A stretch of DNA of 20,458 nucleotides from Mycocentrospora acerina (Eukaryota > Ascomycota > Dothideomycetes > Pleosporales). The translations under genes were made by a program, and so were the position numbers. Numbering within the stretch: position 1 is the stretch's first letter; each line of letters begins with the position of its first letter. Shown one piece after another: positions 8,274 to 16,589 of this stretch. The notes beneath the pieces were generated by a model, which saw only the letters and a program-made list of their open reading frames with translations, was not told the origin of the DNA and made no database searches. The stretch is from NCBI GenBank assembly GCA_022701365.1, contig JAKUHH010000031.1:1-20458 (forward strand), in the 5' to 3' direction.

Positions 8274-9626
8274 ATGATCCCATCCCTTGAAATTGGTGCC
8301 GACTCTGATCAGACCATTCTTAGTGGGTCAAAAGCTCTTGAACATTTCCTTGATCATCATCAGGACGTCCGATTTCTCCGCTTCCAGTGGCAGGACTATA
8401 CGGGCATTTTACGAGCGCGCATACTACCCCTCGAACATGCTAGAAAAACAGCTATTGGTAAACACACTCTTTACACACCACCCACCATGTTCCGTTCAAT
8501 TGTAGACAACAATGTGATACCAGGCGTGGATCCGCGAGGCAACTATACTCTGATTCCAGACTGGTGCTCGCTACAAACATGGCCAGGGTTTAATCAACTG
8601 TATGCGACTGTTATGTGTTATGTAGAACAGGATGGCATGCCTCCGGACGCCCGGCGGAGAGGGGACAAGTGTCCGCGCACTGCTTTAGCCAAAGTTGTGC
8701 AGAAGGCAGCTGAAACCTTTGGTATCACCTTCCTCATCGGCTTCGAAGTCGAGTTCGAGATGATGAAGCGATCTGCCGATGGGGAACTAGTGCCGTACAG
8801 CGCGGGATATGGGCGTTTTGCTGTGTCCGGTCTGCGCGATCCGAGTTATGCAGCTGTGGAGGAAGCGGTACAGGTGCTGCTAGATGCCGGTATCCACGTC
8901 GAGTCATTCCAAACCGAGGGCCATATCGGGCAATATGAGATCTCGCTTGGCCCACTGCCGCCACTGCAGGCTGTAGACCAGCTGCTGCACGTGCACGAGA
9001 CGCTCAAAGAGGTCGGCGTACGCAAGGAGTGTATCATCACTATGTCTCCACGGCCTGTGGCCGCGCGACCTCAGGGGTCGGGCCAGCACACGCATATTTC
9101 CATTCACCCACCAGCGAGTAACGATGCGTTTCTTGCAGGTGTGTTGAAGCGATTGCACGGCCTTTGTGCCCTGACCATGCCATACAACCTCTCCTACGAG
9201 CGAATACAGCCGGGTATGGCCGGCAACATGGTTGGCTGGGGCACGGAGAATCGTGATAGCCCTATACGCCAGATTAAACATGGCCATTGGGAAGTGCGAT
9301 GCGTAGACGCTACTGCCAATATGTACATGGCGCTAGCCACCACTCTTAGCGCCGGTCTCTTAGGTATCGCGAACAGTGAACTTCTATCTCCTTGGCCTGA
9401 TCAATCACTGGTATCATCGCCTAGCTTTGAAGATCATCCACCAAGTCAGCTCCCTCAGACCCTATCAAGCGCTCTGGACGCACTCGCTAAGATAAATTCT
9501 GAAATTGAGAATATGATGGAGAGTGACGTCATACAACAGTACCTAGTCCTCAAGAAGTACGAGGAATCTGCTTTAAGCACATTAGATCCTGAGCAAGTCC
9601 GTAAGCTGCTCACTGAACTGTTCTAA
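8274..9626 (+). CDS. Glutamine synthetase-like ligase (class I / FluG type)
   Basis: A single-exon 450-aa enzyme of the GS-I/FluG superfamily. These enzymes activate a carboxylate (classically the glutamate gamma-carboxyl) with ATP and join it to ammonia or an amine. An N-terminal beta-grasp-like domain (FLRFQWQDYTGILRARILP, ~33-51) is followed by the catalytic domain. It has metal ligands in GFEVEFE (156-162) and TEGHIGQYE (214-222), ATP/metal site GSGQHTHIS (268-276), phosphate-binding GWGTENRDSPIR (321-332) and EVRCVDATAN (340-349). The N-domain loop is DYTG rather than the DGSS of true bacterial GS-I, and the usual Asn before GxGxHxH is Gln. This argues for an amine ligase rather than housekeeping glutamine synthesis; fungi normally use a GS-II enzyme for that. 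ATG 8274 is preferred (A at -3); an in-frame ATG at 8184 would add 30 unremarkable residues. Confidence 0.9.
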   Translation: MIPSLEIGADSDQTILSGSKALEHFLDHHQDVRFLRFQWQDYTGILRARILPLEHARKTAIGKHTLYTPPTMFRSIVDNNVIPGVDPRGNYTLIPDWCSLQTWPGFNQLYATVMCYVEQDGMPPDARRRGDKCPRTALAKVVQKAAETFGITFLIGFEVEFEMMKRSADGELVPYSAGYGRFAVSGLRDPSYAAVEEAVQVLLDAGIHVESFQTEGHIGQYEISLGPLPPLQAVDQLLHVHETLKEVGVRKECIITMSPRPVAARPQGSGQHTHISIHPPASNDAFLAGVLKRLHGLCALTMPYNLSYERIQPGMAGNMVGWGTENRDSPIRQIKHGHWEVRCVDATANMYMALATTLSAGLLGIANSELLSPWPDQSLVSSPSFEDHPPSQLPQTLSSALDALAKINSEIENMMESDVIQQYLVLKKYEESALSTLDPEQVRKLLTELF

Positions 9627-11014
9627 AGAAATAGACAGGGTTAGACATGTGCAACAACAGCTCTTAAAAGGTTGAACTGTAAGCAAGGCTCGGCGATAAA
9701 AAATACGTGATTGTAACAACGCAGGAAAGCAGAGAATAATCTGACTATTAGTGGTAATAGAAAAAAACCTATATTCTAATTACTTAACGTATAATTGCCC
9801 TATGCTTTATGCTAGACAGATAGATGTTTATTTTCTATTAAACAGAAACAAAATATGTCTTTAGTGTTCTTAAATATGAGTTTAAGGAGCTACTTTATTT
9901 ATCCTATTCTAAAAATTAATTAGTCATAATTTCTTTATTTTATTATATTATGTAAATCTTTCTCAACAGTTTGTCTAAATGAAAAATTGCATATGCAGAT
10001 GTTAGTCTTTAAGGAGCTGTTTTTCTTCTTAAGCTAATCTCTCTTTACAAGAGATTTAGAAGCAGAGCAAAATAGTAGTAGTATTTATTTCATATATAAA
10101 TTCTTATCATAGAGTACATAAAAAGATGTGTATTATTAAATTAAGCATTTAGGTAAAAGATCTTGCAGGAAGCATCTAAATTAGCTTAACTATTGTTATT
10201 TTTGGTATAAATAATTTAGTAAAGTTATTTAGCTTTCTTAATAAAAAAGAAAGTGGGAAGTGCTCTATAACGTTTCCTTTTTTATAATTAGATTTTTTTT
10301 TTATTTTTTAATGTAATGATTATAAACGATAATAATCTAGTTTAACACTAAAATTTAAATTTTTTTAAAAGTAATTTATTCCATTCTCTTTACTTATTGC
10401 TATAACTAAAGATTTTAAAAAGCTTTACTTTTACTTATACTACTAGTAAGCTGCTTCTATTTCTTAAAAAAAGAGTACATAATTACCTTTAGTATGATTG
10501 TAATTTACATTTTAGTACTACTAATCTTACGTTTACCTCTTTTACTTAGTTTAGTGTCTTTCTAGCTAAATGTTTTACGAGATAGTTAATTTTTTAAACC
10601 TTATTTTAGAAGTATTGTAAGATGGAAAATTTATTTCTTATTTAATCTTCTAAAAGACAACTTGTAGTGGCTTGTTTAAACAGCTATTTTCTTGAGTTTT
10701 AAATCTTAGTGTCTATTTAAATTTTACTTAGTTCTACTTTATAGTACAACTTTAGTTAACTAAGAAAAGTATTACTTATTTTGTTTTTTCTTTACTTATT
10801 GCAATAGATTGTAGACTTTTAAGGATCCTTAAATAATATTTAATCTAAAAATTATGTTCACATGTAGTTCGTAAAGAGATTATGTATTAAATAATAAAGA
10901 AATAGTCCCTAATTCAGAATTTATTTTAATTTATCTTTTATTTTAAATTAAAATATATACAACGTTCAGATGTAAATTTAGTTGGTTTTTTAGTGATAGC
11001 TTTCTTTATTAGAA
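9627..11014. other. AT-rich, RIP-affected stretch, no gene
   Basis: The ligase's 3' UTR presumably takes up the first 100-150 bp. Beyond about 9750 the DNA is extremely AT-rich with long A and T runs (for example around 10290-10310). No frame shows a recognisable domain. The only structured element I found is the LTR-terminus match at 9712-9725. It ends at the right inverted repeat. Confidence 0.55.
9712..9725 (-). repeat. 14-bp match to chromovirus LTR terminus
   Basis: TGTAACAACGCAGG is identical to the first 14 bases of the LTR at 11715. The following ~20 bases show weak similarity (AGAGAATAATCT against AGAGAGTGATCT), after which similarity is lost. It is probably a decayed LTR fragment just downstream of the ligase gene; a chance match is unlikely but not excluded. 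Confidence 0.4.
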
Positions 11015-11170
11015 AAAACATCAACTTTGCTAATCTCACCGCGTTAGTTCTGACGCCTGCAGCATTAATGGTTTATCAGATACAATCTTAACACACATTA
11101 GACAGTCTCCCCCCTATTTTCTAGAGCCCTAGGGCCTAGGGCAACAAAGTGTAGTTAGTTTACAACCTTG
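11015..11170 (-). repeat. Right copy of ~155-bp inverted repeat flanking the gene pair
   Basis: Its reverse complement aligns with 3033-3186 over ~155 bp, sharing CCCTAGGCCCTAGGGCTCTA, AGACTGTCTAATGTGTGTTA and GCAAAGTTGATGTTT in order. In the plus direction the reading LTPAALMVYQIQS-stop-HTLDSLP can be followed, related to the outward reading of the left copy. It lies about 140 bp upstream of a LINE RNase H relic on the same strand. It may therefore be part of that LINE or an independent repeat. Confidence 0.75.
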
Positions 11171-11309
11171 CTGTTATAACTAAAATTTCTTATAATCTCT
11201 ATTGCTTACTAAGCCTTATGCTTACTAAGATAGCAGAATAGACCTAAGCATGTTAGTATATAAGCAGACTAATAGCAATGCTAATACTGCAAAGCACTGC
11301 ATTAAAAGG

Positions 11310-11600
11310 AGGACAAAAATTCAGCTATTTAATTATTAGGCTTTGTAAAAGTCTAGTACGACAAGGAAATATAGTAGATTTTAAGTGGATTCTAGGCCAC
11401 TAAAAAATCAATGGAAATAACCACGCTGACAGGCTAGCTAAGGCAGGCCTAAAGCACACACAAACAGAGGAGGGTGCTACTACTTTAAGCTATCTAAATA
11501 GAAAGCTAAAAGAGGAAATAATTTTTAAGTAGTAATTAAGCTAGCAATAATGTAAAGAAAAAGAGAGAGGCAAAAGCTATAGTAGTAATACTAAAGGATA
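11310..11600 (+). pseudogene. LINE (Tad-like) RNase H domain relic
   Basis: Plus-strand translation gives IVDFKWILGH (to 11400), a stop, then INGNNHADRLAKAGL (to about 11450), with the RNase H aspartate of HAD at 11428-11430. It continues as HTQTEEGATTLSYLNRKLKEE. The 'W I P G H x x I x G N x x A D x L A K x G' pattern is characteristic of the RNase H domain at the C-terminal side of RT in fungal non-LTR retrotransposons. Stops and loss of the Pro codon show it is dead. The chromovirus at 11715 is inserted about 110 bp downstream. Continuation of the LINE beyond 19470 could not be confirmed. Confidence 0.65.
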
Positions 11601-11714
11601 ACTTAAGTTTACTCTTAAAGCTAAGCTTTTACTATTTCTTAATTAAATTACAGCAGCCTACTTTAAGCCTATGCTAGGAAAAAGCTTTTTTAAAGCATTT
11701 TCTAGAGTAATAAG

Positions 11715-12002
11715 TGTAACAACGCAGGTTATAAGAGAGTGATCTAAATAGGGTCTGAAGTGTCTACTACTAGGCATATAGGAGTGCTAGGACTAGAGGG
11801 TAAACTAAAGATACTATTCTCTATACCTATAGGTCTTGTATAAAAGGATACAGAAAAACTACTCTATAAAGCTATACAGACTGCCCCTTTTATATATCTC
11901 TTCCTAAGGTTACTATCTAAGGCAAGTATAAATTAGGTAGCTATTAGATAGGTATTAGTTAACTTAGGGGTAATAATAAGATGTAATGTTATAAATACTA
12001 CA
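11715..12002 (-). repeat. 3' LTR of the chromovirus
   Basis: It begins TGTAACAACGCAGG and ends ACTACA, with the final GTTACA mutated to CTACA-type text. It aligns end to end with 3738-4024 and 19178-19465. It is the more heavily altered copy at many C/G positions compared with 3738-4024. It is assigned as the 3' LTR because the purine-rich tract (on the minus strand) abuts it. Confidence 0.8.
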
Positions 12003-12017
12003 CTACCCTTCCTCTCT
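12003..12017 (-). promoter_or_regulatory. Polypurine tract of the chromovirus
   Basis: The plus-strand CTACCCTTCCTCTCT is AGAGAGGAAGGGTAG on the minus strand, directly upstream of the LTR. This is the usual position and composition of the plus-strand primer of LTR retrotransposons. It supports the minus orientation of the element. Confidence 0.55.
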
Positions 12018-12494
12018 ATATAGGCAAAAAGTCCTTTTTTATAAAGTTATCTTTTATCTGTATAAGAAAGAGAGAGAAGAAGAGGTAAGGTAAGGTTTAG
12101 ATAGTATTTAGGTTTCTTTCTTTTATCTTTACAAAACCCTTCAATCTAAAGTTTATATTACTTCTCTTTTTTACCTTTCTTTATAGTATAAGTCTTTATT
12201 TTATCTTAATATATCTCTTTTTATATTTAACTCTTATTTACATGCTGCTATAGAGTAATCTTTAATAATATTTTAACTTTTACTTTAAGAAAAATTTTCT
12301 TTGTTATTACTTTTATAATTATCTTTTTTACTTAAAGACAAGTTCTTATATATAGAGGCTTCTCTTCTTAAAATCTTAATCTCCTTAGTAGTTAGGCTTA
12401 ACATTTTTTATATATATCCTTTGTTAAACTTTTTTAGTAGTATTTTACTAATAAGTATAGCAAAACTACAATTACAACTATAATTACAACTATA

Positions 12495-13330
12495 ACTGCA
12501 GCAGCAGCAGCAATAACAGTAACAACAATAACACTAGCAGCACTAGCACTAGCACTAGCACTAGCACTAGCACTAGCACCCGCACCTACAACTACACCTA
12601 CACCTGCCCCTATGCTAATCCCTGTCCCCCTTAGTGCCCTCCTAGTAGCCTTCTAGGTTATCTGCATGCAGTGTATGCAGGCTGTTACTTATAGGCAATT
12701 TATTAAGTTTAAGTTTTATTTAGTAAAGTTAAAGAAATACTGCTATTGCATAAAGCAGAATAAGAAGTATAATCTAGTAAGTATCTATATCCTGTCTTAT
12801 AGTCTTTAGTGCTAATTTCTTAATAAGTGCTATTATATATTAGACCTAAGTTTAAGTTCTTTTAGTAAGCTTTAAACTTATAGGGTAACTCTATTTATAG
12901 CAGCATTAATAATAAGAAAAAAATAGATATAGTTAAAGAGCTTGCTACTAAGGCAGCCTATTAGCTAGTAATATATATATAAGTAGCTAACTCTTAAGTT
13001 ACTAGCATAACTACAGCAGAGGTTATACTTATACATTATTAGTTAATAAAGAAAGAGGTTTAGTCCTTACAGGCAGAGTTAAAAGAGATTTAGAGAGTAG
13101 TAGTAAGCATAAGGGCTGTAATAGAGAGGATAGAAGAGAAGATAGAAGAGATAGCAGCAAAGATAGCAGAGATAGCAGTAGTATTAGCAAAAGAAGGTAA
13201 AAGTAGTAAGGGTAAAGTAGCTATTAGGGGGAAAGTTAGTAAAGGCAGTAGTAGTAATAATGTAGTAAGGTCTCTAGGCAAGAGCAAGCTAATAGAGTTT
13301 AGTAAGAATATAGTAATAGGTAGTGCCTAA
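12495..13330 (+). pseudogene. Antisense ORF relic: CxxC motifs plus coiled coil
   Basis: This lies between the chromodomain end and the 3' LTR but reads on the strand opposite to pol. The plus-strand text starts with Ala/Thr-rich sequence, then a (Leu-Ala) run from a CACTAG hexanucleotide tandem (12541-12580) and a Pro/Thr/Ala linker. After a TAG come CMQCMQAV and, ~27 residues on, YCYCIKQNKKY. After several frame breaks, QAELKEI continues into IERIEEKIEEIAAKIAEIAV and a Lys/Ser-rich tail ending in a TAA at 13328-13330. Regular Ile/Ala heptads suggest a coiled coil, and paired CxxC motifs a zinc-binding module. I do not recognise a named family; DNA-binding or gag-like roles are only guesses. 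RIP stops make it non-functional. Confidence 0.5.
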
Positions 13331-13481
13331 ACTATGTCTAAGTTAAGTCTGTTAGCTTACATGTACTATATATATTAATAAATAGGAATTATAATCTTTA
13401 ACTTAATTATCTTCTAAATATAATATATCTTCTACTCTATTATTTTAGGCTTATAACTAGCTCTTTAGTCTTTATAGTAAG

Positions 13482-13645
13482 CCTAGCTTTTTTAGATACT
13501 TTTTATAGAAAGCTTTTAACTTATAAAGAGATTCTATAAAATTAAAAGCTTTATACTAAATAAAGTCTAAGTTATATCTTACTTAGCTAACTTAATATTT
13601 TAGTGTAGATTAATATACTTTACTAGTAAGTATCTTTTCTACCTC
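13482..13645 (-). pseudogene. Chromodomain relic at the pol C-terminus
   Basis: The minus-strand reading runs EVEKILTSKVY, then YRV-like text through a stop, RYNLDFI, YKAFNFIESLYKLKAFYKKY. It matches the 'EVE.IL..R......Y.VKW.GY....WYPA..F..SP.KL..FH..YP' layout of fungal chromovirus chromodomains, which guide integration to heterochromatin. Trp positions are replaced by stops, as RIP of TGG gives TAG. Confidence 0.75.
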
Positions 13646-14960
13646 TTACTCTTTTATACTATAAATTAGGCTTCTAAGGAGTTTTAGTGCTTTTTATTTT
13701 AGTAAGAGATCTTAAGAATCTTTATATAAGACGCTTAGTAAGAAGATATTATAGATAAAGGAACTTAAAAGTAACTTTAACTAATATAAGTAGTTAACTT
13801 ACTCTAGTACCTTAAAAGGTCCTTCTTATTATGCAGATAGCTTTTAGCTAAGCTTTATATTAGTTAGGTTTTTAGTAGATAAGTACACTATATCTCTAAC
13901 TTGCTAATTTACTAGTTATTAGTGCCTATTAACTATAGCTTATATTTAGGCCTAGGCCTTTTCTAAGTTATTCTTAGCTTATTACTAGGCATTATGCATG
14001 CAGGTTGTTAATGCAAAGGTGTTATAATAGTTAATTTTATTAAATTATTTAGCTAAAGGTATAGAGCTCTCTTAGTTCTAACTCTATTTAAGTTTACTAC
14101 TAAAGAAGAGCTAGTATAGGGCTATCCTAATAGCACTATAGGGAAGAGTTATCTAAGCATAGTTAATTAGGAGTAAGAAGTTACTCTAATTATCCTAGTA
14201 AAAGGATACAAAAGGCTGCAATTTCTAATTTATATACTTATTTATAATCTCTATTTACCTGTCTGTTTTTTTATAATAGGCAGTAGAGAGCTTAACTTTT
14301 ATACTTATAATTTAATAGAACTCTAACTAGAAACTAGAAATAAATTAGAGACTATAGTCTAATATAATTATGTCTAAAGTATATCTAAAATAGTACACTT
14401 ATTAGATAAATAGGTTTGCTATGCCTTAGGCATTAATTATCTTCTAATATAGGATAGTAATAGCGTGTTTAGACAGTTAGTTAATAATTACTATAATCTA
14501 TTTATACCTAGCCTAATCCTTTAAGAAATCTTTAAAATCTATATATAGGTGCTGCATTAGTCTTTTAGGGATAGGCAATAGGTAGAGGTATCTAGAGAGA
14601 TAGAACAGTCTTAGACATCTTTTATAATAAAAGATATAGTTAATTTATACTACTAATAACAAGCTTTTATACTTTTATAGTAGTGCTNTTGCTATGCCTT
14701 AGGCATTAATTATCTTCTAATATAGGATAGTAATAGCGTGTTTAGACAGTTAGTTAATAATTACTATAATCTATTTATACCTAGCCTAATCCTTTAAGAA
14801 ATCTTTAAAATCTATATATAGGTGCTGCATTAGTCTTTTAGGGATAGGCAATAGGTAGAGGTATCTAGAGAGATAGAACAGTCTTAGACATCTTTTATAA
14901 TAAAAGATATAGTTAATTTATACTACTAATAACAAGCTTTTATACTTTTATAGTAGTGCT
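13646..14960 (-). pseudogene. Integrase relic (DD35E) of the chromovirus
   Basis: From right to left on the minus strand: YIDFKDFLKD contains the first Asp (14523-14542, duplicated at 14796-14815). LDYSLQFISSF has the second Asp at 14357-14359. KLSTAYYKKTDR is followed by the catalytic Glu at 14249-14251, exactly 35 residues after the second Asp. NYAQ-like and ITLP text follows, then YLSTKNLTNIKLS and EGPFKVLE (about 13814-13822), the GPF/Y module near the C-terminus. Many Gln/Trp codons are TAA/TAG. The reading is further split by the N at 14688 and its 272-bp duplicate. Confidence 0.8.
14416..14960. repeat. 272-bp exact duplication around a single N (assembly gap)
   Basis: 14416-14687 and 14689-14960 are identical base for base, separated only by N at 14688. 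In DNA that is otherwise heavily mutated, two perfect copies abutting an ambiguous base are best explained as overlapping contig ends joined without merging. Both copies encode the same integrase piece. True length is probably 273 bp shorter. Confidence 0.9.
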
Positions 14961-15884
14961 ATTAGGCTAATGACTAAAAGGTCTACTTATAGCTATAGTA
15001 TAATATAGAGATTTAATAATATACTTTTTAGTAACTTAGGTAAATAACAGAGAATCTCTAGATAAGCAGAGTTAGTCTTAGTAGATTAAGAGTCTGTTAC
15101 TAATGTAATACTTATCTAGTAGTTCTACTTCTTATTCTTTAAACGCTAACTAGCTTTTATAGAAAACTATTTTAATTAGTTTAAAGAAGTTAAAAGATAT
15201 AAAACTTTTATTAAGAATGTAAGTATTAAAAAAAAAATAATTTATTAAATTAATTTTAGAAGGAGGTCTAAGCGTGACTAGTTTTAATTTAGCTAAAAAG
15301 ATAACTAAGTTTAAGTAAGACTTATAATTAATTACTTTTCTAAACAGACTTTAACTATCTTAGGGCTTATTCTTATTAGCTAAAGATATTAACTTTCTTA
15401 AAATTCTTACTTAGTAAAAACTTAATATAGAATTTTTATATATTTCTTATTTAAGCATATCTCTAGCTAAGATTTTACTAGAAAAAGTAGTAAAGTACTA
15501 TTTCTTATTAAATTACTTCTTTAATTATACTCTAGCAACTAGAGTATTAAAGATATTAATCTTAATTTAGGTATTATTATTTAACCTAATATAGCATAGA
15601 GTAGGTATAGTGAAAAAGGTCCTCTTAAATAGATAGAAGGCTTTTGTAAACTTTAATGTTAATATAAATAGTATTATAAAGCTTTATAATATAGAAGAGA
15701 GTTTTATAACTTAAAAAGAAACTAGTAATAAATTAAAAGTAAAAACTTATAAAGCCTAAGAAGGACTTTGTACTTATAATAACATATAAGGTACTTTACG
15801 TAAGTAAAATAAAACTTACTTTCCTTAGTATCTGCTTAAAGGCTAGTAGTCTTTAGTCTTTCTAGTACCTGCTTTATATGCTAT

Positions 15885-16315
15885 TTATACATAGTAACTA
15901 CTTCTACGTGAATTAGAATATTATTTAAGTATATAATAAAGAAGTTATCTAAGAAATTAAATAATGCGTTATTTATTTATTATTTGTAGGTTGCAAGGCT
16001 GATACAGAGTCTAAAAGTTAGTACCTTATATTTATACATCTTATAATAGGTTTAAAAGGTTGTATACTCTTTAGAGTCTACTTCTATCTAGATATAGTTA
16101 AATCTAAATTAAATATTAAACTTAGTAAAGATTATAGACTTTTAAAGGCAGGCTAAAATCTTATTAATATAGAGAATGAGATAAATATTTTATAAGTAAT
16201 ATTATGTAGTTTACAGTAATATACACAAATGTAGATGTCTTTATTTGTCTTTAACATAATTAAAAATAAAATAAGTAAAAGAGTTCTAACTATAATACAT
16301 TAAACTTCTTTAAAG
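15885..16315 (-). pseudogene. Reverse transcriptase relic of the chromovirus
   Basis: The minus-strand reading from right to left gives YICVYYCKLHNIT (the 'LR.CVDYR.LN..T' motif), SIIFTKFNI, EYTTF, MYKYKVLTFRLC (the 'FEY.VMPFGL' motif), SLATYK, and FIIYLNNILIH at 15911-15940. The last is the catalytic YLDD box with both Asp codons turned to Asn by G-to-A change. The N-terminal RT text stops near 16315, where the LTR-like insertion begins. Confidence 0.8.
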
Positions 16316-16319
16316 GTTC

Positions 16320-16589
16320 TGTCACAAAACAGAGCCCTGCTCATGAGTCTCGCTTACAACTCTCGCTTACAAGCCCTGCTCACCAGCCACATGAGCAAGC
16401 CACCTCACGTGGCCTATTACAAAGAACTTAACACTAAGCTAGCAGAAGGGTAATTATTACGCAGCTGCTCTACACACAACGTTTGTACTACACTTGCTTT
16501 GTTAAATTAAGTACGCTTAGTAATAACAACTACTAAGCTCCTATTTGCATTGTATATAATAGAGATAAAATACTTTAATAGACAAGACA
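16320..16589 (+). repeat. Putative LTR insertion, less RIP-mutated, with primer-binding site
   Basis: This GC-richer island interrupts the RT N-terminal region. It starts TGTCACAAAACAG, contains a 12-bp tandem (TCTCGCTTACAA twice, about 16346-16371), a CCTCACGTGGCC box and TATATAATAGAGA, and ends AAGACA. One base later comes TGGTCCATACAATAG, beginning with the TGG expected of a tRNA-primed binding site. GGTTC precedes it (16315-16319) and recurs at 16727-16731. This could be a target-site duplication of a short truncated insertion, though the right end is not a standard CA. It reads as a 5' LTR of a different element. Confidence 0.4.

Noticed and set aside
8734..9287. Minus-strand ORFs of 64-127 codons opposite the ligase gene
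   Set aside because: They are antisense shadows of a well-supported coding region with all GS motifs on the plus strand.
12541..12580. CACTAG hexanucleotide tandem as a telomere or CRISPR-like repeat
   Set aside because: It is a short in-frame microsatellite encoding Leu-Ala; no spacers, and not a telomeric motif.
13090..13287. 65-codon minus-strand Leu/Ile-rich ORF resembling a membrane protein
   Set aside because: It is the complement of the plus-strand coiled-coil relic; the Leu richness comes from antisense of Lys/Glu/Ala codons.
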